Positions 7,145-15,242 are shown, numbered from the stretch's first letter. The stretch is DNA of 16,919 nt from Clostridium sp. CAG:510 (GCA_000434615.1 FR880820.1:51061-67979); one strand, 5' to 3'. A program made the numbers and translations. Notes: generated by a model not told the origin, from the sequence alone.

Positions 7145-8815
7145 ATGAAAACAGACATCGAAATTGCACAGCAGGCGGAAATGGAACCCATTGTAAAGGT
7201 AGCAGAGCAAATCGGCGTATCCGCTGACGATTTGGAACTGTACGGAAAGTATAAAGCAAAGATTTCCGATGAGTACTTAAAAAGCATTGAAGGCAACCCG
7301 GACGGAAAACTGATTCTGGTGACCGCCATTAACCCCACTCCCGCAGGAGAAGGAAAAACCACGACTACCGTAGGACTGGGAGAAGCTTTCGGACGTATGA
7401 ACAAAAAGGCAATTATTGCCTTAAGAGAGCCTTCCTTAGGTCCCTGCTTCGGTATCAAGGGTGGCGCGGCAGGCGGCGGCTATGCACAGGTCGTTCCCAT
7501 GGAGGATCTGAACCTGCACTTTACCGGCGATTTCCATGCCATTACCTCTGCCAATAACTTACTGGCAGCTTTGCTTGATAACCATATCCAGCAGGGCAAT
7601 GCCCTCCGTATTGATACCAGACAGATTGTATGGAAGAGATGCCTGGACATGAACGACAGAGTACTGCGTAACGTAGTGGTAGGTCTTGGAAGCAAGGCGG
7701 ACGGCTTTGTGAGAGAAGACCATTTTGTCATTACTGTAGCAACGGAAATTATGGCTGTTTTGTGTCTTGCCAGTGATATGAACGACTTAAAGGAACGCTT
7801 ATCCCGTATGGTGGTTGCGTACAATCTGGACGGCGAACCCGTTATGGCGGGACAGCTTCAGGCAGTGGGTTCTATGGCGGCGCTCTTAAAGGATGCCTTA
7901 AAACCCAACATGATTCAGACCCTGGAGCATACTCCGGCGCTGGTGCACGGCGGACCCTTTGCCAACATTGCACACGGCTGCAACTCCGTAAGAGCCACCA
8001 AGGCAGCCTTAAAAATGGCGGACTATGTGATTACGGAAGCCGGCTTCGGCGCAGACCTCGGCGCTGAGAAATTCTTTGATATCAAGTGCCGTGCGGCAGG
8101 CTTAAAGCCGGATGCGGTGGTGCTGGTGGCAACTATCCGCGCCTTAAAATACAACGGCGGCGTGGCAAAGGCAGATTTATCGGCAGAAAACGTAGATGCC
8201 TTGAAGAAGGGCATTGTAAACTTAGAGAAGCATATTGAAAACCTGAAATTATACGGTGTACCCGTAGTGGTAACCTTAAACTCCTTTATTACCGATACGG
8301 AAGCGGAAATTTCCTATGTCAAGAATTTCTGCGAGGAGAGAGGCGCGGAATTTGCTCTTTCCGAAGTATGGGAAAAGGGCGGTGAAGGCGGCATGGCTTT
8401 AGCCGAAAAGGTGCTTAAGACTCTTTCCGAAAAAGAAAGCCACTTTAAGCCGTTATATGAGGATGACCTTTCCCTGACCGAAAAGATTGAAACCGTAGCA
8501 AAGAAGATTTACGGTGCGGGAAGCGTCACTGTTTCTGCTGCGGCAAAGAAGCAGCTTGAAAAGATTGAAGCCATGGGATTCGGCAATCTGCCGGTATGTA
8601 TGGCAAAGAACCAGTATTCGTTATCCGATGATCCCACAAAGCTGGGACGTCCGGAAGGCTTTGACCTGACAGTCAGGGAAGCCTATGTATCCGCAGGCGC
8701 CGGATTTGTAGTTGTGCTGACCGGTACGGTCATGACCATGCCCGGCCTCTCAAAGAACCCTGCGGCATACAATATCGATGTGGATGAAAACGGTAAAATA
8801 GTCGGATTATTCTAA
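7145..8815 (+). CDS. fhs: Formate--tetrahydrofolate ligase
   Basis: Formate-THF ligase (formyl-THF synthetase) makes 10-formyl-THF from formate, THF and ATP in the cytosol; it serves purine and methionyl-tRNA formylation and, in acetogens, the methyl branch of the Wood-Ljungdahl pathway. The 556 residues match the usual family length. The ATP site appears as TPAGEGKTTTT from residue 65, and EPSLGPCFGIKGGAAGGGYAQV and NLHFTGDFHAI are signature blocks. PGLSKNPAA near the end is also conserved. The start at 7145 is chosen because AAGGAG lies directly upstream, overlapping the ftsK stop; an earlier in-frame codon at 7097 lies inside ftsK. The ten-base gap after ftsK suggests co-transcription, and folD follows after 36 bases. 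Confidence 0.97.
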   Translation: MKTDIEIAQQAEMEPIVKVAEQIGVSADDLELYGKYKAKISDEYLKSIEGNPDGKLILVTAINPTPAGEGKTTTTVGLGEAFGRMNKKAIIALREPSLGPCFGIKGGAAGGGYAQVVPMEDLNLHFTGDFHAITSANNLLAALLDNHIQQGNALRIDTRQIVWKRCLDMNDRVLRNVVVGLGSKADGFVREDHFVITVATEIMAVLCLASDMNDLKERLSRMVVAYNLDGEPVMAGQLQAVGSMAALLKDALKPNMIQTLEHTPALVHGGPFANIAHGCNSVRATKAALKMADYVITEAGFGADLGAEKFFDIKCRAAGLKPDAVVLVATIRALKYNGGVAKADLSAENVDALKKGIVNLEKHIENLKLYGVPVVVTLNSFITDTEAEISYVKNFCEERGAEFALSEVWEKGGEGGMALAEKVLKTLSEKESHFKPLYEDDLSLTEKIETVAKKIYGAGSVTVSAAAKKQLEKIEAMGFGNLPVCMAKNQYSLSDDPTKLGRPEGFDLTVREAYVSAGAGFVVVLTGTVMTMPGLSKNPAAYNIDVDENGKIVGLF

Positions 8816-8851
8816 GCACTCCGGTCGCACAGACCTGCGGAAAGGAAACCT

Positions 8852-9700
8852 ATGGCACAGATTATAGACGGAAAAAAGATATCCCAGCAAATAAAAGATG
8901 AAGTAAAAGAAGAAGTAAGCAGACTGAAGGAAGAGGGCGTGGAAGTGACCCTGGCGGTCATTCAGGTGGGTTCCGACCCGGCTTCCAGTGTCTATGTAGG
9001 AAACAAAAAGAAAGCATGCGAATACACCGGTATCCGCTCCCTTGCCTACGAACTTCCGGAAGAAACCACGGAAGAGGAACTGCTTTCCCTGATTGATGAA
9101 CTGAACAACCGGGGGGACGTAAACGGCATATTAGTGCAGCTTCCCCTGCCTGCCCATATCAAGGAAGGCGATATTATCCGTGCCATTTCCCCTAAAAAGG
9201 ATGTGGACGGCTTCCATCCCGAAAATGTGGGCGCACTCTGTACCGGAGAAAAGGGCTTTGTTTCCTGCACACCGGCGGGCATTATTGAACTTTTGAAGAG
9301 AAGCGGCGTTTCCATAGAAGGAAAGAACTGTGTGGTAATCGGACGAAGCAATATTGTTGGAAAACCCATGGCATTGCTTTTGCTGCGGGAAAACGGTACC
9401 GTTACCGTTGCCCATTCCCGGACGCAGAATTTGAAAGAGATTACAAAAAGAGCGGATATTCTAGTCGCAGCTGTAGGAAAACCTAAAATGATTACGGCAG
9501 ACTATGTGAAAGAAGGAGCCGTTGTCATTGATGTGGGCATTCACCGCATGGAAAACAAAAAGCTTTGCGGTGACGTGGACTTTGAAGCGGTGGAGCCTCT
9601 TTGCAGCGCCATCACCCCGGTACCCGGCGGCGTAGGTCCCATGACCATAGCCATGCTGATGCATAACTGTGTGGAGTCCCTGAAATTACAGGAAAATTAA
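8852..9700 (+). CDS. folD: Bifunctional methylene-THF dehydrogenase (NADP+) / methenyl-THF cyclohydrolase
   Basis: FolD carries out the next two steps after Fhs: cyclisation of 10-formyl-THF to methenyl-THF, and its NADPH-dependent reduction to methylene-THF (both reversible). At 282 residues it has the normal length. YVGNKKKAC (about 48-56) holds the YVxxK catalytic tyrosine and lysine (Tyr48, Lys52). DVDGFHPENVG and CTPAGIIELL are family signatures, VVIGRSNIVGKPMA is the dinucleotide-binding turn, and PGGVGPMTIAMLM closes the fold. RSNIVGKP with Arg and Ser fits NADP preference, which is inference. GGAAAGGAAACCT precedes the ATG. The 36-base gap after fhs contains only a weak four-pair hairpin (GGTC/GACC at 8823-8835). 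A zinc-ribbon membrane protein starts 15 bases after the stop. Confidence 0.97.
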   Translation: MAQIIDGKKISQQIKDEVKEEVSRLKEEGVEVTLAVIQVGSDPASSVYVGNKKKACEYTGIRSLAYELPEETTEEELLSLIDELNNRGDVNGILVQLPLPAHIKEGDIIRAISPKKDVDGFHPENVGALCTGEKGFVSCTPAGIIELLKRSGVSIEGKNCVVIGRSNIVGKPMALLLLRENGTVTVAHSRTQNLKEITKRADILVAAVGKPKMITADYVKEGAVVIDVGIHRMENKKLCGDVDFEAVEPLCSAITPVPGGVGPMTIAMLMHNCVESLKLQEN

Positions 9701-9715
9701 CCAAGAGGAAACCGT

Positions 9716-11125
9716 ATGAAGTGTCATAAATGTGGAGCAGAACTGCCGGAAGGCAGGCTTTACTGTGAAAAATGCGGTGAGGAAGTACATATTGTTCCCG
9801 ATTTTGAACCTGAAATCGAAAACAGCATGCAGGAATCCCTCACAGCCATAGCGGAGCATGCGGAATTCGGACCGGAGACCGAACAGGAAAAGAAACATCA
9901 AAGACTGTTTCGAATTGTCAGTATTGCGGCAGGAGTTCTCATTGTATTTTTAGTTCTTTTACTGTGTTGTTTCCATTTCCGTTCCAGGTCTTTGACTTAC
10001 CAGTTAAAGCGTGCACAGGCATGTTACCAGAACGGAAAGCTGCCGGAGGCGGCGGAGCATTACAAAGCTGCCATTGCCATGGATGAAACAGACATTTCCC
10101 TGCAGCATGCACTGGCGGATATCTATCTGGCGCTGGGGGAAGAAGAGTCCTATCTGGAGATTCTGAACCGTATCCGGAAATCCGTGTATGCGTCCCCGGA
10201 CGAAGTGATTTCCGCTTACAAAAAGCTGGTGGCATATTATAAAGAAAAAGAAGATTACAGTACCATCAACACCCTTGTTACTTCATCCGACAATGACGAG
10301 GTGAAAAATCTGTTCCGCAACTACATGGCGCAGCCGCCGGAGTTTTCTTATAAAGGCGGCAATTACGCCCAGGTAATCCCCTTAAAGCTTACCTCCGGCA
10401 CACAGGGAACCATTTATTATACCTTAGACGGTATGATGCCCAACGAAAACAGTGAGGTTTACACCACACCGATTTTTTTAGACACCGGCAACTATACGGT
10501 AACCGCCATATTTGTGAACGAATACGGCATCAAAAGCGATGTGGTTTCCCAGAATTTTGATATTGATGTAATAAAGCCTCCGGCACCGGAAGTATCAGTG
10601 TACAGCGGCGAATATACCGCACCTGTCATGATAGAGGTTGCAGAATCCATGGAAGGAATGGTATATTATACTACGGACGGAACAGAACCGACCTTACAGT
10701 CCCTTATTTACACGGGTCCTATTCCCATGCCTCTCGGCAAAAGCGTCTTTCATTTTGCCATTGCCACGGAAGACGGCGTGTTCGGGGAAAGTACGGTCCG
10801 GGAATATACATTGACCCTGCCTACGGAGTTTACCCCAGAGGATGCGCTTTCCGGTTTATACAGTCAATTTACGGAAAACGGAAAAACGGTGGAAGCAGAC
10901 GGCAGTATTCTGTCTCCCGATTTAAACGGCAGATACCTGTATACATTCCAATACGCACTGTCCATTCCCGATGAAGGTGACTTCTATGTGATTGCGGAAG
11001 TTTTTGAAGACTCTGCGGGAATGCAGACGAAAACCGGCACCGTTTTTGCGGTGGATATTTATACCGGTGAGTATTACAAACTGTCAAGAGGTGCACTGGA
11101 TAATTATATCCTGGAGCCTTACTGA
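9716..11125 (+). CDS. Zinc-ribbon, single-pass membrane protein with TPR-like helices and two chitobiase C-terminal-like repeats
   Basis: I recognise the domains but not a named gene. The 469 residues start with a zinc ribbon (Cys3, Cys6, Cys17, Cys20), an acidic linker, and one transmembrane helix at about 65-88. TPR-like helices follow at about 92-155 (ACYQNGKLPEAAEHYKAAI is typical). Two beta repeats of the CHB_HEX_C type lie at about 208-284 and 290-369; both show YYTxDGxxP followed by a YTxPI-like turn. The last 100 residues form an unassigned domain. By topology the ribbon should be cytosolic and the repeats outside, suggesting a link from an internal signal to the envelope or cell-wall sugars; this is inference. 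It sits 15 bases after folD and 28 before nfnA with a shared orientation, so it may be co-transcribed, though no metabolic role is evident. Confidence 0.8.
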   Translation: MKCHKCGAELPEGRLYCEKCGEEVHIVPDFEPEIENSMQESLTAIAEHAEFGPETEQEKKHQRLFRIVSIAAGVLIVFLVLLLCCFHFRSRSLTYQLKRAQACYQNGKLPEAAEHYKAAIAMDETDISLQHALADIYLALGEEESYLEILNRIRKSVYASPDEVISAYKKLVAYYKEKEDYSTINTLVTSSDNDEVKNLFRNYMAQPPEFSYKGGNYAQVIPLKLTSGTQGTIYYTLDGMMPNENSEVYTTPIFLDTGNYTVTAIFVNEYGIKSDVVSQNFDIDVIKPPAPEVSVYSGEYTAPVMIEVAESMEGMVYYTTDGTEPTLQSLIYTGPIPMPLGKSVFHFAIATEDGVFGESTVREYTLTLPTEFTPEDALSGLYSQFTENGKTVEADGSILSPDLNGRYLYTFQYALSIPDEGDFYVIAEVFEDSAGMQTKTGTVFAVDIYTGEYYKLSRGALDNYILEPY

Positions 11126-11153
11126 TAAAATCTAAGAGTAAAAGAGGTGCGAG

Positions 11154-12032
11154 ATGTTTAAGATTTTAAAAGCCAAAGAACTGACAACCAACATTTACCT
11201 GATGGAAGTGGAGGCGAAGCGAATTGCGAAAAACTGTCTCCCCGGGCAATTTATCATAGCTCGTAAGGATGCGGACAGTGAGCGTATTCCCCTGACCATC
11301 TGCGATTACGACAGGGAAAACGGTACCATTACCATTGTATTCCAGATTGTAGGTGCATCCACCATGATGATGTCCTCCTTAAAGGAAGGAGATTATTTCC
11401 ATGATTTCGTAGGCCCTTTGGGCTGTCCTTCCGAGTTTACCAAAGAAGATCTGGACAGCTTAAAGCAGAAGAAAATTCTCTTCGTAGCCGGCGGTGTAGG
11501 TACCGCTCCCGTATATCCCCAGGTAAAATGGCTGCATGAGAACGGCATTGAGGCTGACGTTATCGTAGGCGCCAAGAATAAAGATCTGCTTATTTTAGAG
11601 GAGCAGATGAAGGCGGTTGCCGGAAATCTTTATGTGACCACGGATGACGGTTCTTACGGCAGAAGCGGTATGGTTACCCAGGTTATCAAAGATTTATATG
11701 CCGAAGGCAAGAAGTACGATGTCTGCGTTGCCATCGGTCCCATGATTATGATGAAATTCGTATGCTTACAGACAAAGGAATTAGGACTTCCCACCATTGT
11801 CAGCTTAAACCCTATTATGGTAGACGGAACCGGTATGTGCGGCGCCTGCCGTGTAAGCGTAGGCGGCAAGACCAAATTTGCCTGCGTGGACGGACCGGAA
11901 TTTGACGGACACGAAGTGGACTTCAACGAAGCCATGTTACGTCAGCAGATTTACAAAACGGAAGAAGGCCGTGCATTCCTGAAAGCAAAAGAGGGTGAAA
12001 CCCATCACGGCGGATGCGGCAACTGCCAGTAA
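11154..12032 (+). CDS. nfnA: NfnA: NADH-dependent ferredoxin:NADP+ oxidoreductase, small (FAD/NAD, [2Fe-2S]) subunit
   Basis: This 292-residue protein belongs to the PyrK/SudB/NfnA group. With NfnB it forms the cytosolic bifurcating transhydrogenase, which reversibly couples NADH and reduced ferredoxin to the reduction of two NADP+. RIPLTICDYD (about 44-53) is the flavin-binding segment and VAGGVGTAPVYPQ (about 115-127) the NAD-binding segment. The cluster region reads VDGTGMCGAC ... FAC, with Asp224, Cys229, Cys232 and Cys244. There are only three cysteines, and the Asp lies where the known Asp/Cys3 ligand set of this family is found. The C-terminus ends HHGGCGNCQ, an extra CxxC. Adjacent nfnB makes the NfnA call far more likely than PyrK, because no pyrD is present; older annotations call it sulfide dehydrogenase beta. 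GAGGTGCGAG supplies the ribosome site. Confidence 0.92.
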   Translation: MFKILKAKELTTNIYLMEVEAKRIAKNCLPGQFIIARKDADSERIPLTICDYDRENGTITIVFQIVGASTMMMSSLKEGDYFHDFVGPLGCPSEFTKEDLDSLKQKKILFVAGGVGTAPVYPQVKWLHENGIEADVIVGAKNKDLLILEEQMKAVAGNLYVTTDDGSYGRSGMVTQVIKDLYAEGKKYDVCVAIGPMIMMKFVCLQTKELGLPTIVSLNPIMVDGTGMCGACRVSVGGKTKFACVDGPEFDGHEVDFNEAMLRQQIYKTEEGRAFLKAKEGETHHGGCGNCQ

Positions 12033-12052
12033 TGATACTCGGAGGAAAGAAA

Positions 12053-13438
12053 ATGGACGTTTTAAAGAAAGTTCCCGTAAGAGAGCAGGATGCAAAGAAG
12101 CGTGCTGCCAATTTTGAAGAAGTATGTCTCGGCTACAATAAAGAAGAAGCCATGGAAGAAGCAAACCGTTGCATCGGTTGTAAGAATGCACAGTGTATCA
12201 AGGGATGCCCCGTATCCATCAACATCCCCGAATTTATCAGTCATGTAAAGCAGGGCGATATCGAGGGTGCTTATCAGGTAATCAGCGAATCCTCCGCACT
12301 TCCCGCTGTATGCGGACGTGTCTGCCCGCAGGAAAGCCAGTGTGAAGGCAAATGTATCCGCGGTATCAAGGGCGAAGCCATTTCCATCGGTAAGCTGGAG
12401 CGTTTCGTAGCGGACTGGGCAAGAGAAAACGAAATCAAACCCGAAGGCGCCAAGGAAAAGAACGGTAAGAAGGTAGCTGTAATCGGTTCCGGCCCGGCAG
12501 GTTTAACCTGTGCCGGAGATCTGGCAAAGATGGGTTATGATGTAACGATTTTTGAAGCCCTGCACGAAGCAGGCGGCGTTTTGGTTTACGGTATTCCCGA
12601 ATTCCGTCTTCCCAAACAGGCAGTCGTTGCCAAGGAAATCGAAAATGTACGTTCCCTCGGCGTTAAGATTGAAACCAACGTGGTAGTCGGCAAATCCGTT
12701 ACCATTGATGAACTTATTCAGGACGAAGGCTTTGAAGCCGTATTCATCGGTTCCGGCGCCGGACTTCCCAAATTCATGGGTATTCCCGGTGAAAATGCCA
12801 ACGGCGTATTCTCCGCAAACGAATACCTTACCAGAAGCAATCTGATGAAGGCTTTCGATGAAAATTCCGATACCCCCATTATGCGCGGCAAGAAGGTAGC
12901 GGTAGTCGGCGGCGGCAACGTTGCCATGGACGCAGCCAGAACCGCTTTAAGACTGGGTGCAGAGGTACATATCGTATACAGAAGAAGCGAAGAAGAGCTT
13001 CCTGCCCGTGTGGAAGAAGTTCATCACGCTAAAGAGGAAGGTATCATCTTTGACCTTCTCACCAACCCCATTGCCATCGTAGAGGATGAAAAGGGCTGGG
13101 TAACCGGTATGAAGTGCATTAAGATGGAATTAGGCGAGCCTGATGAGTCCGGCAGAAGACGTCCGGTAGAAGTAGCCGGTTCCGAATTTGTCATGGATGT
13201 GGATACCGTAATCATGTCCCTCGGAACTTCTCCCAATCCTCTGATTTCTTCTACAACGGAAGGACTGGAAGTGAATAAGTGGAAATGTATCGTAGCTGCC
13301 GAAGAAAACGGACAGACCTCCAAAGAGGGCGTTTACGCAGGCGGCGATGCGGTAACCGGTGCAGCAACGGTTATTCTTGCCATGGGTGCAGGTAAAGCCG
13401 GTGCAAAGGGTATCGACGAATACTTAAGAAACAAATAA
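12053..13438 (+). CDS. nfnB: NfnB: NADPH-binding, [4Fe-4S] subunit (often annotated glutamate synthase small subunit, gltA)
   Basis: The 461-residue protein has the GltD/SudA architecture. Eight cysteines at the N-terminus (40, 43, 48, 52, 87, 91, 97, 101) can hold two [4Fe-4S] clusters. VAVIGSGPAGLTCAG (about 141-155) is the FAD-binding fold with the usual GVLVYGIPEFRLPK segment after it. VAVVGGGNVAMDAA (about 282-295), followed by VYRRSEEELPAR, is the NADPH site. Near the end, YAGGDAVTGAATVILAMGAG matches the family. In NfnAB this subunit carries the bifurcating FAD and the NADPH site. The ATG at 12053 is used because GGAGGAAAG lies directly upstream; an in-frame codon at 12014 lies inside nfnA. 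The gap to nfnA is 20 bases. Without nfnA next door it would be called a homotetrameric NADPH-glutamate synthase, but no large GltB-like gene is visible. Confidence 0.93.
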   Translation: MDVLKKVPVREQDAKKRAANFEEVCLGYNKEEAMEEANRCIGCKNAQCIKGCPVSINIPEFISHVKQGDIEGAYQVISESSALPAVCGRVCPQESQCEGKCIRGIKGEAISIGKLERFVADWARENEIKPEGAKEKNGKKVAVIGSGPAGLTCAGDLAKMGYDVTIFEALHEAGGVLVYGIPEFRLPKQAVVAKEIENVRSLGVKIETNVVVGKSVTIDELIQDEGFEAVFIGSGAGLPKFMGIPGENANGVFSANEYLTRSNLMKAFDENSDTPIMRGKKVAVVGGGNVAMDAARTALRLGAEVHIVYRRSEEELPARVEEVHHAKEEGIIFDLLTNPIAIVEDEKGWVTGMKCIKMELGEPDESGRRRPVEVAGSEFVMDVDTVIMSLGTSPNPLISSTTEGLEVNKWKCIVAAEENGQTSKEGVYAGGDAVTGAATVILAMGAGKAGAKGIDEYLRNK

Positions 13439-13459
13439 TCCTTTCACGGAGGTGTAAAA

Positions 13460-14263
13460 ATGCCCTGGTGTCCGAAATGTAAAAACGAATACAAAGAAGG
13501 TATCAAAATCTGTGCAGACTGCGGTTGTGAATTAGTTTCCGAGGAAAAAGAGGAAAAGCCCCTTACCTTCGGAGACGAAACCGACATGGAAGCACTGGCG
13601 GATTTTCTAAAGTTTCACAAGGTGGAAGGCGTGCGTATCGCCAAGGATGAACAGGACGATACCTATGAGCTTTATGTGGCGGAAAAGGAACTGCAGAAGG
13701 CAGGAAAGCTGAAGGCTCTCTTTGTAGAGGAAATGACTAAGAAGATGAAGGAAGAGCAGGAGGAAGAAGAGTCCCCCATCAAGCCTTCCGCCCTTTACGA
13801 GGACAATGCCGCAAAAGCGGAGGAGAATAAGAGCAGCGCCTATACCTTGCTCGGTGTGGGCATTCTGGGACTTGTTGTGGTGGTTCTTGGCATGCTCGGC
13901 GTGCTTCCCATACGGCTCAGCGGCCTTTCCATGTATATGGTTTACGGCATTATGAGCGTGCTGTTTTTACTGTTCATCATTATGGGGCTCATTTCCGTGA
14001 AGTCCTATCATGTGTTTGCCGGAAAAGCGGCTTCCGAAAACACCTTGCGTGAGTCCGTGGAAAAATGGTGTCTGGAAACCCTTAAAGGCGAGGAACTGGA
14101 CAAGGAGCTGTTTGCCCCGGAAGAAGAGCTTTCCGAAGAGGAAAAGTACTTCAAGCGGAACGCTCTTTTAAAGGAGAAGATTTCCAATCAGTTCATGAAC
14201 CTGGATGACAGTTTTTTGGACAATCTGGCGGATGACCTTTACGGTGACATTTTTACAAAATAA
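13460..14263 (+). CDS. Zinc-ribbon protein with two transmembrane helices, function unknown
   Basis: I do not recognise a named gene. The 267 residues open with a zinc ribbon (Cys4, Cys7, Cys18, Cys21; Cys23 is an extra). Residues about 42-95 (MEALADFLKFHKVEGVRI, then a short beta stretch) resemble the small DUF2007-type module often found after such ribbons; this is tentative. A very acidic/lysine-rich helix links to two transmembrane segments at about 128-150 and 156-180. A charged helical tail follows with EEELSEEEKY. Both ends should be cytosolic. The strong GGAGGTG site sits four bases before the ATG. It starts 21 bases after nfnB and is followed by a terminator, so it is likely the last gene of the nfn transcript. 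Like the gene before nfnA, it is a ribbon-plus-membrane protein, but the two share no obvious similarity beyond the ribbon. Confidence 0.75.
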   Translation: MPWCPKCKNEYKEGIKICADCGCELVSEEKEEKPLTFGDETDMEALADFLKFHKVEGVRIAKDEQDDTYELYVAEKELQKAGKLKALFVEEMTKKMKEEQEEEESPIKPSALYEDNAAKAEENKSSAYTLLGVGILGLVVVVLGMLGVLPIRLSGLSMYMVYGIMSVLFLLFIIMGLISVKSYHVFAGKAASENTLRESVEKWCLETLKGEELDKELFAPEEELSEEEKYFKRNALLKEKISNQFMNLDDSFLDNLADDLYGDIFTK

Positions 14264-14276
14264 ATACAGTGAAATG

Positions 14277-14335
14277 AAATGCGCTTTCCTGTGCTGAACT
14301 TTATATGCTTAACACGGAAGGCGCATTTTAGTTTA
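14277..14335 (+). terminator. Long hairpin terminator after the nfn region
   Basis: AAATGCGC (14277-14284) pairs with GCGCATTT (14321-14328). The stem continues through TTTCC/GGAAG and, after one bulged T, GTG/CAC, around a loop of about 19 bases. TTTT and a broken T-rich stretch follow. It starts 13 bases after the stop of the zinc-ribbon gene. The 3' T-tract is imperfect, so termination may be partial. Confidence 0.7.
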
Positions 14336-14337
14336 AT
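14309..14337 (+). promoter_or_regulatory. Candidate promoter overlapping the 3' arm of the terminator
   Basis: TTAACA (14309-14314) matches the -35 box at five of six positions. Exactly 17 bases later, TTTAAT (14332-14337) matches the -10 box at five of six. The start would be near 14344, leaving a leader of about 15 bases that contains little more than the GGGGAGG site of the next gene. The elements overlap the loop and 3' arm of the terminator hairpin. Confidence 0.5.
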
Positions 14338-14358
14338 ACTTACAGGGGAGGTACAATA

Positions 14359-14907
14359 TTGAAAAAGGGGAGTAAAATTATAATGAAAAATTGGCAGAAG
14401 AGATTGATTATTGTGGTGGGGATATGTGCAGCAATATGGATGATAGGAAGACTGGAATTTAAAATCGGAAGCTTCCGGGGCAATTCCTTTGAAAAGTACA
14501 GAAATTTCACAAATCATACACTTTTGACAGAACTGCCGGGAAAAGCAACGGATTTCAAATTTCAATGTGCAAATTTAGTATTGGGTGCTTATAACAGTGC
14601 GGCGTTCACTCTTTCAGATAATGAGTACGAAAAGTATATTCAAACACTTAATTTAAAAGTAAAAGATGAATATGATGAATATAATTTTACCGGAAAGAAG
14701 GTAAAGGACACGGAAGAATGTTATGACAGGTATGGAATATACAGAGGTCTGCCGGTAAAAAAGTTTAAGTATGTAACGGAAGATGATATAAGGGAGTATA
14801 CGATACTGTATTATGAATCCTATCAAGGAGCCGGAAGCAAGACATATGCAATTATGGGCAATTCCAAAACAGGCAGGATTGTCTACTGGTTTTCAGGGAG
14901 CAACTGA
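14359..14907 (+). CDS. Small membrane-anchored protein, unknown function (TTG start)
   Basis: I do not recognise a family. The TTG at 14359 is chosen because GGGGAGG lies seven bases before it; the first ATG (14383) is too far from that site. The 182 residues have a basic N-terminus and one hydrophobic helix at about 14-31 without a lipobox, so an inside-to-outside signal anchor is likely. The rest would lie outside the membrane. It contains two cysteines in the exposed part (about residues 70 and 119), many tyrosines, and a DFKFQCANLVLGAYNSAAF stretch that could be a small alpha/beta domain. The gene is clearly more AT-rich than the nfn region, with many ATA, TTA and AAA codons. Two further membrane-protein genes follow closely in the same direction, so it probably heads a three-gene unit. 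Confidence 0.7.
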   Translation: MKKGSKIIMKNWQKRLIIVVGICAAIWMIGRLEFKIGSFRGNSFEKYRNFTNHTLLTELPGKATDFKFQCANLVLGAYNSAAFTLSDNEYEKYIQTLNLKVKDEYDEYNFTGKKVKDTEECYDRYGIYRGLPVKKFKYVTEDDIREYTILYYESYQGAGSKTYAIMGNSKTGRIVYWFSGSN

Positions 14908-14936
14908 ATTCTAAGATTAATGAAGGGGGGATTTAT

Positions 14937-15242
14937 ATGGTTGAAATGTATGCACATTTCCCGGTTGTGATGTGGATAATAGATGCACTTATATGGGCAC
15001 TGGGAGTGTTTTTCTGGGTATTTACATATATTGCAGCACCATTAGAGAGCAGAAAAAAAGGATATACTGTTTCAGGACTGCCCGGAATGTCTTTTTTCTT
15101 ATTTTTAGTGGCAGGTTATTTATCTCCGAACAGGTGGCTGATGTTGATTTCTCTGTCGGATATCAGTGTTATTGCGTTAGTTATAATGATATGTAAGGGA
15201 CGCATATGTAAAAGAAAGAGCAATGAACAGGAAGGAAAATGA
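14937..15242 (+). CDS. Small three-helix membrane protein, unknown function
   Basis: This 101-residue protein is almost wholly hydrophobic, with segments at about 10-34, 47-62 and 67-86 and a basic tail (CKGRICKRKSNEQEGK) that should lie inside. A GAAGGGGGG site precedes the ATG. Its stop overlaps the start of the following S41 peptidase gene by four bases (ATGA), a sign of translational coupling. No family is recognised. Being coupled to a membrane-bound peptidase, it could be a partner subunit or an immunity-type protein, but nothing in the sequence decides this. It is AT-rich like its neighbours. Confidence 0.72.
   Translation: MVEMYAHFPVVMWIIDALIWALGVFFWVFTYIAAPLESRKKGYTVSGLPGMSFFLFLVAGYLSPNRWLMLISLSDISVIALVIMICKGRICKRKSNEQEGK

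Noticed and set aside
8816..8851. Hairpin between fhs and folD
   Set aside because: Only four contiguous pairs (GGTC/GACC) with a bulged extension and no T-tract; too weak for a terminator or a regulatory call.
12053..13438. Calling this gene glutamate synthase small subunit
   Set aside because: The adjoining NfnA-type subunit and absence of a large glutamate synthase gene make NfnB the better reading, although automatic annotation often says gltA.
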